Origin: Candidatus Poribacteria bacterium
GTDB lineage: Bacteria > Poribacteria > WGA-4E > UBA9662
Direction of reading: 5' to 3'
Length of the DNA stretch: 42,936 nucleotides
Assembly: GCA_002699335.1 (NCBI GenBank)
Contig: PACG01000225.1
Location: forward strand, 15,985-58,920
The notes under the pieces were generated by a model, which saw only the letters and a program-made list of their open reading frames with translations, was not told the DNA's origin and ran no database searches. The position numbers were made by a program, and so were the translations under genes. Shown piece after piece: positions 1 through 8,767 of this stretch. How positions within the stretch are numbered: the first letter of the stretch is position 1; every line of letters starts with the position of its first letter.

Positions 1-682
1 TTCTAGAACGTCAATCGTCTTCTTCCCGATCCTCTCGGCACAGAATTCGACAATTTTCTGTCCCAGTTCGGCGGAAGCGTATTTCAGAGGATTCCTGCCA
101 CCTATACCCTCAGGTTCCTTCATCTGCATTTTTCCGTCTGATCTACCGGTTGCCTCCATCTGTTCCCTCAACTCATCTAGACACACCTGATCCTTGCAAG
201 CGAACATCATGGGCTGAGGTCTCCTAGGCTCCAGCGTGATCCATGCTATATCTCATAGAGATTCCGCCTTGCCAGTTTTCTTCCTCTTTGATTTCAAATC
301 CTTTTGCCTCAGTTTCCTTACACGCACGTTGAATGCCTTCATGAATGGCATTGCATTGAGGATTGACATCATGTCCGGTCACACCGACGAGGATCTTCCA
401 GTCGTTCGCCGTGACAGTGAATCCGCTCCACCCTTCAGGCTCCCAACCATGGTTGTCACCGAGAATACCGAGAAAAAGGGCCGGGAGAACAACTCCACCG
501 TAACGCAATGCCGCTTCACAACAAATGGCATACGCTTTAAGGCCATCTGTTCCCAAGGGATTCTGGACGCCGTGCCATTCAAGTGAACCTACCGGAATAT
601 AGGCAACCAGGCACTGTTTCTGTAGCGACTTCACCTCAGAGGGACGCAACAATTCGTACTGAAAAGCCCTGTATCTTTTCAT
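1..682 (-). pseudogene. Creatininase-family amidohydrolase, frameshifted and cut by the window edge
   Basis: Reading on the minus strand, the product has the creatinine amidohydrolase family hallmarks: AYIPVGSLEWHG, then NPLGTDGLKA and GGVVLP near the N-terminus, and VGVTGHDVNPQ further on. Family members are metal-dependent amidohydrolases acting on cyclic amides such as creatinine; the substrate here is unknown. The frame stops at 224-226 just after SMDHAG. Shifting by one base resumes family-like sequence (PMMFACKDQVCLDEL, then GGRNPLKYASAELGQKIVEF) to the window edge, so the gene has a single-base frameshift near base 228. The stretch between FTVTAND and VGVTGHD also seems short for the family, so an in-frame deletion is possible (inference). 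I prefer the ATG at 682, with AGGA upstream, over the ATG at 700, which lacks a ribosome site. Confidence 0.7.
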
Positions 683-700
683 GGTGTGTGTGTTCCTCAT

Positions 701-1212
701 ATTTATAATTATTGACTAGTGAGCAATTTTGTTTGACAGGATAACATTTGATTTTCCTCAAAATAAGATAGTCCTCGGAGATTGGCTTGCCAACTAAAAT
801 GCTTGACGAAACAGCCGACCTGATACGACGGGGCCACTATTTCATCCACACTGCTGAGTACCGACCAGATTCGGAGTTATCTATTGCCCCTGTTATGCTG
901 TAGGAAGATAAATGACCATCACTTACCACAAAATCTTACCAGATACCATAGAAGTTAGTGCTATTTTCTAGAGAAAATAGTAAGATAACGTGAGTAAGAT
1001 CCCGACCCGTGTTAAAGCTCAGCAGCTACTGACTATTATCGGCGTCTACCGTAATAATCCGGAAACGAAATGAGATGGTCAGAGCAACTTGCTGACTGAC
1101 GGATCTACCCAGGGATCAGAATCAAAAAGTGTAGCGGTGGTTCAGGCAAACCCGGTATCAGTAATAACCGGGGAGAAGTATCTGCCAGCCATCACTTATA
1201 AGGAGCCGTCTA
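701..1212. other. Intergenic stretch without a recognisable gene
   Basis: No reading frame here resembles a known protein. It holds a 20-bp palindrome (961-980) and a short inverted repeat, CCCGGT at 1151-1156 and ACCGGG at 1167-1172 with a 10-base loop, about 40 bases upstream of the Ldh2-type gene. It separates two divergent genes, so promoters for both probably lie here. I saw no convincing -35/-10 pair. Confidence 0.5.
961..980. repeat. 20-bp palindrome (possible operator or hairpin)
   Basis: CTATTTTC at 961-968 and GAAAATAG at 973-980 are perfect reverse complements around a TAGA centre. It lies in the divergent intergenic region about 230 bases before the Ldh2-type gene. The dyad is AT-rich and short, which suits a regulator site or a weak hairpin; no assignment can be made. 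Confidence 0.35.
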
Positions 1213-2259
1213 ATGCCGGTCTTTACCGAAGCTGAACTCACCCAGATCTGCCATCAAATCCAACATGCTGTTGGGGTGCCTGAACCTCAAGCCGCAATCG
1301 TCAGCCAAACCATGGTTGAGTCTAACCTCGCTGGTCACGATTCTCACGGTGTGATCCAGCTACCTCAGTACGTTCTGGGCATTCAGAATGGTACCACCTT
1401 CCCACAAGCAGAGATTGAAATTGAGCGCGAGTCCAAGACGACTACCGTCATCAACGGTAACTGGGGAGTAGGTCCCGTGATCGCCACCAAGGCCATGGAC
1501 CTGGCTGTCGAAAAAGCCAGGCACGCAGACGTCGGTTGTGTCGCTGTCCATCGGTGCAACGAGGTGCTGCGACTAGGTGGATACGGTCCCATCGCTACCG
1601 ACCAACAGATGATGGCTACGCTATATGCCAACGATCACGGAGCCGGACGTTGCGTAGCGCCATTTGGCGGAATTGAGGGGCGTTCGTCAACTAATCCAAT
1701 TGTGTACGCTATACCAACATTGCGAGAGCCAATCCTACTTGATATGTCAACCAGCGTGGTTGCAGCCGGAAAGGTGCGGCTGCAAGGGCACCGTCAACAG
1801 CCTACCCCTGAAGGATGGCTTATCAATGCCGCCGGAAAACCAACAACCGATGTCAATGACTTTTATGGTCCACCACCTGGAGCGCTTCTACCGTTTGGTG
1901 GCATTGCCGCCCACAAGGGATTTGGCCTAAACATAGTCACAGACATCCTGGCAGGAGCGTTAAGTGGCGCCGGTTGTAGTCGGAAAGGAACTGAGAGAAG
2001 CGGAAATGGGCTGTTGATCACGGTTATCAATATTAGTAGTTTAATCGACTTTGGCGATTTTTGTGCTGAGGTAGAGCGCTTTGTTGACTTCGTCAAGTTG
2101 TCCAGTAAAGCTGATGGGGTTTCCGAAATTCTGTTTCCTGGCGAAAGAGGAGTGAGAGAACGAGAAAAGCGAAAACGAGAAGGCGTCTTTATTGAAGACG
2201 AAACTTGGTCTCAGATCTGTGCTCTGGGTTCAGATCTCGGTATCGACAGGTTGCCCTGA
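1213..2259 (+). CDS. Ldh2/MDH-type NAD(P)-dependent oxidoreductase
   Basis: This is a 348-residue member of the malate/L-lactate dehydrogenase (Ldh2, YlbC/AllD-like) family, whose members reduce 2-oxoacids or oxidise 2-hydroxyacids and are unrelated to ordinary LDH. Visible marks are AGHDSHGV near residue 40, the VAPFGG..GRSSTNPI nucleotide-binding stretch, LLDMSTSVVAAGK, FYGPPPGALLPFGG and AAHKGFGL. Length is normal. The start ATG has AAGGAG eight or nine bases upstream. One oddity is that the motif usually read as N-H followed by RLG.Y appears as CNEVLRLGGY, with Glu where family members usually have a His implicated in catalysis, so activity is uncertain. The gene runs straight into a sulfatase fragment, a likely deletion junction. 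The substrate cannot be read from sequence. Confidence 0.8.
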   Translation: MPVFTEAELTQICHQIQHAVGVPEPQAAIVSQTMVESNLAGHDSHGVIQLPQYVLGIQNGTTFPQAEIEIERESKTTTVINGNWGVGPVIATKAMDLAVEKARHADVGCVAVHRCNEVLRLGGYGPIATDQQMMATLYANDHGAGRCVAPFGGIEGRSSTNPIVYAIPTLREPILLDMSTSVVAAGKVRLQGHRQQPTPEGWLINAAGKPTTDVNDFYGPPPGALLPFGGIAAHKGFGLNIVTDILAGALSGAGCSRKGTERSGNGLLITVINISSLIDFGDFCAEVERFVDFVKLSSKADGVSEILFPGERGVREREKRKREGVFIEDETWSQICALGSDLGIDRLP

Positions 2260-2285
2260 AAGAACGATTTGTAACAATAGGTTTC

Positions 2286-3191
2286 AGACTAAGGCCACGA
2301 TCTGCTCGAAATTTTCCTTTGCCGGTCAACTACGATCGGGATATCGAAACTATTCCGCCGGAGAAGCGAGGGATGGTGAATTTTGCTGATATGGGGTACG
2401 CGCCCTCTGCGCGGTTACAGCGGGTGAAGGCGCTTTACAGTGGAAGTTTGATAGATAAGGGAGTAGGGCACATTTTAAGGGCGCTGGATGAATTAGGACT
2501 GACGGAGAATACGCTGGTGGTTTTCACCTCGGATCTCGGTGAAATGCTGGGTGGCCATGGATTATGGCAGAAGAACTGTCCGTTTGATACCAGCGCACGG
2601 GTGCCGATGCTGGCGCGCTTGCCCGGCCGATTTGCCGCTGGGGCCGTGAACGGAAATCTGGTGAGTTTGCTGGACCTCATGCCGACGATGCTGGAATTGG
2701 CCGGAGTGGATTACCCGGGCCAACCGGACCTGGCAGGAGACTCCCTTTTGGGAGCCGAAGGCGGTGGGTTGGCGCAAAAGCGAGAGGATCAGGTGGTTGA
2801 AATCGGGCATGGAGCCGGTCGGTGGTTTTCCCTTCGTGGACACAGATGGCAATACAATTACTGGATGGCCGATGGTTGGGAGGAATTGTACGACCTGGAA
2901 AACGATCCGCAAGAGCTGAGCAATCTGTTGCTGGAAGATCCAAATGCTAGAGATCGCCAGTGTGCGGATACGATGAAGGCCAAGCTGACAGCCCGGGAAG
3001 CGGCCCATGGATTTGAGAATTCCCTGGATGAAAATGGGGCCTTGAAAAACTTTGGACACCTACCGACTAACCATACAGAGACGAGGACAAATAATCAATT
3101 CCCACGATGGGTCCCGCGTTTACCCAATGATGAACGCGTGGTGATGGAGAGTCGAGGAGAGACAATGCTCAACGCAACTCGAAAGAGTTAG
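2286..3191 (+). pseudogene. Sulfatase, N-terminally deleted (C-terminal remnant)
   Basis: About 300 residues match the C-terminal part of type I sulfatases: ALYSGSLIDKGVGHIL, TLVVFTSDLGEMLGGHGLW, RVPMLARLPGR, LVSLLDLMPTMLELAGV, and WEELYDLENDPQELSNLL near the end. The N-terminal half, with the C-x-P-S-R formylglycine site and the first metal ligands, is absent. The open frame upstream overlaps the Ldh2-type gene in another frame and has no family likeness, so no proper start exists. The usual TSDHGE metal/sulfate motif reads TSDLGE, losing its His. The homology begins about 30 bases after the Ldh2-type stop, pointing to a deletion that fused the two regions. It cannot be an active sulfatase. 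Confidence 0.8.
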
Positions 3192-3882
3192 CTTGAAAGC
3201 ATTCAAGGAAAATGGAGGTAGTTTGGCCGGGACACCACAGCAGTAGTTGCTGGATGAGATAGAATGATACTCCGTAGAAATTGGTAGGATGCGAGTCGCA
3301 CTCATTTCTTTCTTCAAACTCCTTCGAGATTCAGAGGTGTTAATGGATAATCACCGGTGGGGGGGTACACAGGTATCCGCAACCATTGAACGGCACCGTG
3401 TCGTGGCGGGGGGGCACCCCCTCCTCGTTCCTCCCTCTTACCAAGAGGGAGCAGTATATAATAGATACTGTTCCATGTCCGACAAAACAGGTAGGGTTAG
3501 AGTAGTCAGGATGACAGTGGATTGGAGATGATAGTCGTTATATTTGTAGGGGCAAAGCAAATAGAGGTGGGCGTTGGCTGGCAGAAAACAGTGGTTTTGA
3601 CCTGAATTGATGGTTGTATGAAATGTGAGTGTTGCTCAGCCAACTGTGCCAGTGTGCCAGGATTATCGGGCGTTTATTCTGGGCTGGCCCCTTCAAAAAG
3701 TAGCAGGATTAGTACTAGATGTTGTGGTTTAGCTTTGCTAATTGAAGAAAAGTGGCTCATAACAGTATTTATCGGACTTTTAAATTTTTACGATTCATAT
3801 AGAATGAAAGCCTAATTTTGGCATCTACTAATTACGAAGAGCGTTAGTCCGCGACATCGCGCGGTAGGAGGGGGTATCCGAG
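3192..3882. other. Intergenic stretch with G-runs and a hairpin
   Basis: About 690 bases without a supported gene. Short frames (for example 3289-3531 and 3618-3815) have no family likeness, no good ribosome site and unlikely composition. The stretch contains two runs of seven G (near 3359-3365 and 3408-3414), the second directly followed by CACCCC, and then a strong hairpin (3431-3451). This structure-rich core of about 100 bases may be a degenerate repeat element. Confidence 0.4.
3431..3451. repeat. Perfect 9-bp inverted repeat (hairpin)
   Basis: CTCCCTCTT at 3431-3439 and AAGAGGGAG at 3443-3451 are perfect reverse complements around a 3-base loop. It follows a G7-CACCCC tract, and no U-run follows on either strand, so it is not a classical terminator. 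It lies about 240 bases after the sulfatase remnant. It may be one copy of a small dispersed repeat, which cannot be tested inside this window. Confidence 0.45.
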
Positions 3883-3987
3883 ATGTGGGAAATTATGCTC
3901 CTGATCGTTGGAGCGTTAATTTATGGGACTGTTGGGTTCATCCTTTATAAACTTGCCAGGTGGCTGATAATTGCATTCAGAGAATGA
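3883..3987 (+). CDS. Possible 34-residue single-pass membrane peptide
   Basis: A short frame starts with ATG at 3883 and is preceded by AGGAGGGGG from 3866, a near-perfect ribosome site 8 to 11 bases upstream. The peptide begins MWEIMLLIVGALIYG, continues through a second hydrophobic part (TVGFILYKLA) and ends RWLIIAFRE. This gives one strongly hydrophobic span with a basic/amphipathic tail. No family is recognised. It stands alone between the sulfatase remnant and the SUMF1-domain gene. The strong ribosome site and clean membrane-segment composition argue for a real small protein; the short length means chance cannot be excluded. Confidence 0.4.
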   Translation: MWEIMLLIVGALIYGTVGFILYKLARWLIIAFRE

Positions 3988-4140
3988 CGAAACCAAGATA
4001 GAGTACCAGCTATGACAAAATTTAGCAGATAATATCCGATAACCCCCTATATTTGTTATCAAAATTGCTAGTGAGTAACCAGAACAGACACGAGTGTGGT
4101 GTCTCAGTTGTAGCAAAGTATTGAACTCGTTGCGGGAAGT

Positions 4141-4881
4141 ATGATGCGGAAATTTAGTTTGACGTTGTTGGCTTTGTTTGCCTTTTCAGTTTACGCCAAA
4201 GATGAAAAAGAAATGGTGATTGGAAGTGCCAAGGAGTTAAAGGGGATTAGTGCTAAGAAGATCACGTGGAAGAAGGACGAGGCTAAGATGGTACTCATTC
4301 CCGGCGGAAATAAAACCAAACCTTTTTGGATAGACACAACTGAAGTCACAGTTGGTCAGTTTAAAAAGTTCTTATTGGAATCGGATCATCAATTTGATAC
4401 TAAATTGTGGAGGGATATTTATAGGTTCTCTGCTACAGATAAATCCCCGATCATCTATGTTAGTTGGGATAATGCAGTGGCTTATGCTAAATGGGCCGGT
4501 AAGCGGTTACCACGTGAAGAAGAATGGGAATGGGCAGCAAGGGGAGGATTAAAAGGCAAGATATATCCATGGGGGGATAATCACAGTCAAGCAAGAGATT
4601 ATGCTAACTATGATGGTGCAGATGGTAAAGATAAGTGGAAGTATTGTGCCCCAGTAGGAAGTTTCGAGGCTAATGGTTACGGGTTGCATGATATGGCAGG
4701 CAATGTTTGGGAATGGTCTCAGGATTGGTACGACGATAATCGTACCCGTTACCGCTTATTGCGTGGTGGTTGTTGGATTAACGATATTAAAGCTCTGAGC
4801 GTGGCTAATCGCTGCAGTCCCGCTCCGTATTTTAGGCAAAGCTACATCGGATTTCGTTGCGTTGTGTCAGGATCCCCCTAG
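4141..4881 (+). CDS. Exported SUMF1/FGE-domain protein lacking the FGE cysteines
   Basis: The 246-residue product starts with a signal peptide (basic MMRKF, hydrophobic core, likely cut after VYA near residue 19). It continues with a formylglycine-generating-enzyme-sulfatase (SUMF1) fold: PFWIDTTEVTVGQFKKFL, SPIIYVSWDNAVAYAKWAGKRLP..EEWEWAARGG, YPWGD, GYGLHDMAGNVWEWSQDWY, RLLRGGCW and a terminal IGFRCV. True FGEs use a Cys pair after RGGS (LC....C), which would align here with Asn and Leu. The two Cys present lie elsewhere (RGGC, ANRC). It is therefore probably a non-FGE member of the fold, perhaps a binding protein or an oxidase with another role. The neighbouring sulfatase is a remnant, so a maturation partnership is doubtful. 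Confidence 0.8.
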   Translation: MMRKFSLTLLALFAFSVYAKDEKEMVIGSAKELKGISAKKITWKKDEAKMVLIPGGNKTKPFWIDTTEVTVGQFKKFLLESDHQFDTKLWRDIYRFSATDKSPIIYVSWDNAVAYAKWAGKRLPREEEWEWAARGGLKGKIYPWGDNHSQARDYANYDGADGKDKWKYCAPVGSFEANGYGLHDMAGNVWEWSQDWYDDNRTRYRLLRGGCWINDIKALSVANRCSPAPYFRQSYIGFRCVVSGSP

Positions 4882-5070
4882 CTAGCTCTTGAATCTGCAG
4901 AGTATTTCGGCATACGCATCAACATGCGATCAATTTTCCGTGTGATTTCCTATGACAATATTTTGATGCAGTTTTGACCCATTTTTTAGAGGACTCTCTC
5001 TAGCCCCCTAATTCGATTGAACACTTTTTACTCGAAAATGTTAATACAGATTAATCAGGAGGTGTTTACA

Positions 5071-5490
5071 ATGAAGAGGTTCTCATCAGAACCGAAAAAA
5101 CAAGTACTTACAGAAGCCAAGGAACTCGGCAATGTCTCCGCGGTAGCTAGGAGCCATGGTATTTCCAATGTCACAATCCATAACTGGATCAAGAAATCTG
5201 ACCGATTGAAACTAAAAAAGTTGGACCAGGAGTTGGCGGATCAGACGCTGGAGAATCAGATTCTGAAAGAGCTGCTAAAACACAAATGTCGCTTAACTTG
5301 GAGATTGAAGGTCGCAAAATAATTTACTGGCCCAGGGTATTGCCTGTCTAGAGTCTTGCAGATCTGCAAACTCCCTCGATCGACTTGGTATCATCGCCAG
5401 GCATCGAAACCGGTTGCCGTTCCCCAAAAAAGAGGATGGCCGGTTCCTGGATACACCGCTAATCCTAACGGGACGATAGTAACAGATGCC
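5071..5490 (+). mobile_element. IS3-type insertion sequence remnant (OrfA plus N-terminal OrfB fragment)
   Basis: From ATG 5071, with AGGAGG eight bases upstream, to 5322 lies an 83-residue OrfA-like transposase with a helix-turn-helix (VSAVARSHGISNVTIHNWIKK) and a coiled coil (ENQILKELLK). In another frame, 5325-5490 encodes an OrfB-like start: YCLSRVLQICKLPRSTWYH, RGWPVPGYTANPNGTIV. A stop follows at once, with no DDE catalytic domain. The remnant ends within a few bases of the 3' end of the degraded caspase-PEGA gene on the other strand. No terminal inverted repeats or target duplication were found. It is a dead element. Confidence 0.7.
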
Positions 5491-5493
5491 TAA

Positions 5494-6719
5494 CTAATTA
5501 CTACCTGGTGATTGCCCTTCAAGATGGATGTATCCGTGTAAGGCGTTTGACCCACCAATTTGCCATCCAGCGAAATCTCCGCAATGGTTTCCCTCTCTGT
5601 TTCATCAAAGACTTTTACGAACAGAATTCTCTACCTAGTTCACATCTGCCCGGATCTGGATCGAGCGGGCCGCGATTGAGACTATCGACTGTTCTGAGCT
5701 GACTGTAACCGCTCACCGGAAATCCTGGTAGCCCTTCTTTTTCAGTAATATTCGGTAGGTTCCGGTCGGACGAGAGATCAACTTAGGCGTTTGGCTGCCA
5801 AGAGATTGATCGTTAATCCAGATATCAAAGCCAGCTGGGTCGGAAGAAATGTCCAGCTGATAGATCTCACTCTGGCGGAGGGCTTCGACCAGCACGGGTT
5901 TAACCCCTCCGCTCTGATCCAGCCACGGTGTTTGCTGGCTATCGTATCGACCCTCTGACCATTGGCTTACTTTCTCCTGCGTGTAGCCGGCCAGGTCGGT
6001 GGCCGTTATTTTCCCCTCTGCGTTTCTGGCCCCGTCCTGCAAGCCCGCCATTAGGTAGTAACTAAATACTCCGTTCTTCTCTGCCCGTTCATAAGCCTGC
6101 TCCCCTATACTGCATACAGCGTGGCTGTCGCTGAGGGTTGGGCCGAGGCTGCTCCTGTTTTGACCATCCGGATTCCACGGGCGAATTTGGACTGGTTAGC
6201 GCATTGTCCTGATCCCCTCGCCCACTGCTAGGATCATTTCGACAGGCATCGATGATGGTCAGCGTCTGGCTGGCCCGGATCTCGGATAGAATTTCGCTCA
6301 CCATTTCCAGCAGCACCGTGCTCTTTTCCAGCATACGCGTCGATCTGGAATCGCTGTTAATAGCTAGTGGAAATGATTTTTGCTCTCGATTGATACCGCG
6401 GCCAGCGTGGACAAAAATGAAGGGATCGCCTGTCTGGATGCAGCGAGATAACCTTTCTAGTTTAGCCACCGTATTGCGGCCGGTAGACCGATCAATGCCC
6501 GTACTATCGTCAGTCATCAGCAAGACATTAGCCGCCTTGAAAGCGCCAATCTGCAGGTCGATCAGTACTTCCCGCAAGGCTTTGATATCGGAGACACAGA
6601 AGCGGAGGGGACTAATATTGTTTTGGTAGCCGTTGATCCCACTAACAACGCATACTTCTCTGTTCGCAAGGGAAGTATTAGTGAACAGAAGAGTAAAAAA
6701 TCCCTAACCAACGTTTCAT
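5494..6719 (-). pseudogene. Caspase-like (peptidase C14) protein with PEGA domains, multiply frameshifted
   Basis: Read on the minus strand from ATG 6719 (AGGTGA upstream), several frames join into one protein. It has a hydrophobic leader (MKRWLGIF, then LLFCSLILP after a slip in a T-run), EKYALLVG, then INGYQNNISPLRFCVSDIKAL after a lost base. DPFIFVHAGRGIN and TLTIIDACRNDP are the caspase-fold His and Cys blocks. After another shift come AYERAEKNGVFSYYLMAGL, one PEGA domain (DISSDPAGFDIWINDQSLG), a stop, and a second PEGA stretch (AEISLDGKLVGQTPYTDTSI) in a different frame. The catalytic GHG is GRG (a CAC to CGC change) while DACR remains. At least four frame lesions and a nonsense codon make it a relic of an exported caspase-PEGA protein. 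Confidence 0.75.
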
Positions 6720-7150
6720 TTCGATCACCTGACAGATTAGATCGCAATTTACACAGGGGCCGAGTGAAGGTCAAGAACTTTTACTGCCTAGTTTTCAGTG
6801 GCCTGTGAGCAGAGAGAGATGTGATGTTCCATTGTTGATTCTGCTCCCATAAAATCAGGGGCAGCATACAGTTACTAGCTGAACCCACATTAGTTCCAGT
6901 TTGTTGTGGTCATTGTGTTTTTTCTATTTCGTGGAGAATATGCATCCAGGCAGGGTGTTGAGTTAGTCAACACCCTGCCCTATTAGGGGGTTCAAAACTT
7001 GCTTATTAATAAGTATGAAACAGAGCATAAATCATAATGAAAGTGAGGCAATAGAGTAAGTGAAGAATGGCTACTTAAACGGTAGGGCAGTACTACATAG
7101 CCGCCACCAGGTCTTACAATATGAATTTCAAATTCGATCCACCAGCATCC
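6720..7150. other. Intergenic stretch between two minus-strand genes
   Basis: No coding frame is supported. The main structure is a perfect 13-bp hairpin (6949-6979). The stretch lies downstream of the aminotransferase gene and upstream of the caspase relic, so it should carry the terminator of the first and the old promoter of the second. Confidence 0.4.
6949..6979. terminator. Perfect 13-bp stem-loop, possible terminator
   Basis: GGCAGGGTGTTGA (6949-6961) and TCAACACCCTGCC (6967-6979) form a perfect stem with a 5-base loop GTTAG. It lies about 170 bases beyond the stop of the minus-strand aminotransferase gene. There is no U-run on either strand, so it would be a terminator without a classical tail, an RNA 3'-end stabiliser or a repeat. 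Confidence 0.45.
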
Positions 7151-8449
7151 TCAACACAAGTGCTTACCCTCTTTAATAAAATTTGCAAAACCATCTCTAT
7201 CTTTTGAGGCTTTATTCATGCGATCGATACCCTTTTTGATCGATTCAAGGTCAGTCGCAGTGGATAAACGTAGGAAATGCATATCCTTCGAGCCAATAGA
7301 ACCGAAGGATTGACGGTCCATCGTTGCCACACCGTATCGATAGATCAGAAACATCTGAATCAACTTAGAAGGTCCGGCTTCCTCTTTTATTTCTGTTGGG
7401 AGGGATTTATGATGCTCAAAAACGTCCAAGTTTTCGCACATTCCCTGAATATTGGGAAAAACATAAAAAGCACCTTTTGGATTGGCGCAGGTAACTCCAT
7501 CAATTGCATTCAATGCGGGGGTTGCGTAGTTTCTTCTTTCTTCAAAGTTTTTTACCATATGCAATACTTCAGCATTTGTTTTTTCGTTGATATAGGCTTC
7601 AACCCCTGCAACTTGGCTAAACGGTGGCGTACAGGAAATGATATTGATGTTAAAATTGGTAAAATGCTCTGCCTCTTGTTCGGTAGGCAATACAGCAAAA
7701 CCTAATCTCCAACCCGTCATAGCAAAACTTTTTGAATGGCCGCTGACAACAATAGTTTTATCCTGCATCCCCGGAACGGAGGCGATGCTCTTATGTACTG
7801 AGCCATCAAAAAGGATTCTTTCATAAACTTCATCAGAAAAGACCCGAACAGAAGAATTGCATTTTTCATTAATCACCTCTGCAATGCTCCCAATATCCTC
7901 ACCAGATAAGACACCACCAGTAGGATTGGAAGGAGAACAAATGATGATCAATTTTGTTTTGGAAGTGATCAACTGCCTTAATTCATCAGCGGAAAAGCTG
8001 AACCCCTTGCTCTCTTTTAAGTGCAAGGGAACCGGAGTCGCACCGACAAAGGTTACCATCGATTCGTAGATGGGAAATCCAGGGCTGGGATAGATTACTT
8101 CATCCCCAGGGTTTACATAAGTAAGCAGAGTGTAGCTAATAGGTGGTTTTGCTCCTGGCGTGATGACTACTTGCTCTGGTGCTACCGAAAAACCCCTGGT
8201 TTTTGAAATGTCGTTTGCCAGAGTTTCACGAAGTTGAGGAATACCGGCCGGAGGACAATAATGAGTGTTGCCATTCATTATATTGTCGCAGGCAACTTTA
8301 CAGATGAATTCGGGAGTATCAAAATCCGGTTCACCTAGATTGAAACGAATGACATCCATTCCTTCTGCTTCGGCCTTTGCGATATCAGCGCCAACCTGAA
8401 AAGCGTTTTCAGTGCCGAGGGTAGCCATTCTGTCAGCAAATAAATTCAT
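7151..8449 (-). CDS. PLP-dependent class I/II aminotransferase
   Basis: A 432-residue fold-type I aminotransferase of the aspartate/aromatic type, cytoplasmic, moving an amino group between amino acids and 2-oxoacids. Visible are RFNLGEPDFDTPEFI near residue 36, HYCPPAGIPQLR for the substrate/dimer region, NPTGG (Asn175), SDEVYE (Asp206, which binds the PLP pyridine N), SGHSKSFAMTGWRLGF with Lys240 as the Schiff-base residue, and LRLSTATD near the C-terminus. AGGAGA lies a few bases upstream of the ATG. An insert near residues 350-375 gives a slightly long product. It is monocistronic, next to a liv-type transporter on the same strand, so a role in amino-acid use is possible but unproved. Exact substrate unknown. 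Confidence 0.88.
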   Translation of the reverse strand: MNLFADRMATLGTENAFQVGADIAKAEAEGMDVIRFNLGEPDFDTPEFICKVACDNIMNGNTHYCPPAGIPQLRETLANDISKTRGFSVAPEQVVITPGAKPPISYTLLTYVNPGDEVIYPSPGFPIYESMVTFVGATPVPLHLKESKGFSFSADELRQLITSKTKLIIICSPSNPTGGVLSGEDIGSIAEVINEKCNSSVRVFSDEVYERILFDGSVHKSIASVPGMQDKTIVVSGHSKSFAMTGWRLGFAVLPTEQEAEHFTNFNINIISCTPPFSQVAGVEAYINEKTNAEVLHMVKNFEERRNYATPALNAIDGVTCANPKGAFYVFPNIQGMCENLDVFEHHKSLPTEIKEEAGPSKLIQMFLIYRYGVATMDRQSFGSIGSKDMHFLRLSTATDLESIKKGIDRMNKASKDRDGFANFIKEGKHLC

Positions 8450-8767
8450 TTTTATCTCCTTTCTGTCTTAAATGTTTTAAAATCAAACACACTCAATAAA
8501 TCGAATGATTAAAGAATTACCTTCCTGTTTCTATTTCTAACTAATACGTGTTTAGTCCTACCATTCCTTCGCATTAAGAATGCTTGGAGAGACCTTGGGT
8601 GGATCGTCCACCAAAAACATCAACATCTCTGGGCCATTCCACACCGGATAACCCATCACCTACCTTCTGTCTCACAGTTCAGGCACCAGATCCCACAGAA
8701 TATCCTCCAGAATACCCATGATTACCGGGGTCCTGTAATCATGGCCGAAGCTCATCTACATTAGAAC
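8450..8767 (-). other. Intergenic stretch with a possible degraded coding remnant
   Basis: Two short minus-strand frames read like natural protein: 8558-8656 (MGYPVWNGPEMLMFLVDDPP, ending SILNAKEW) and one from 8755 (MSFGHDYRTPVIMGILEDIL). They lie in different frames with stops between them and could be the tail of a lost gene. I do not recognise the family. The stretch also contains a 10-bp hairpin at 8716-8744, just after livF. Confidence 0.25.
8716..8744 (-). terminator. Stem-loop 24 bases after livF, possible operon terminator
   Basis: CCATGATTAC (8716-8725) and GTAATCATGG (8735-8744) are perfect reverse complements with a 9-base loop. The placement directly after the last gene of the liv-type operon fits termination or 3'-end protection. 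No U-tract follows, so the call is tentative. Confidence 0.4.

Noticed and set aside
3618..3815. 65-codon frame with several Cys in the gap after the sulfatase relic
   Set aside because: No ribosome site, no family likeness, and Cys/Ser-rich composition typical of chance frames.
5017..5070. Earlier ATG for the IS3-type OrfA
   Set aside because: The AGGAGG site is just before ATG 5071, and the extra N-terminal residues do not match transposases.
5494..6719. Programmed frameshifting as the reason for the split caspase gene
   Set aside because: There are several shifts, a nonsense codon and a lost catalytic His, which fits decay and not regulated recoding.
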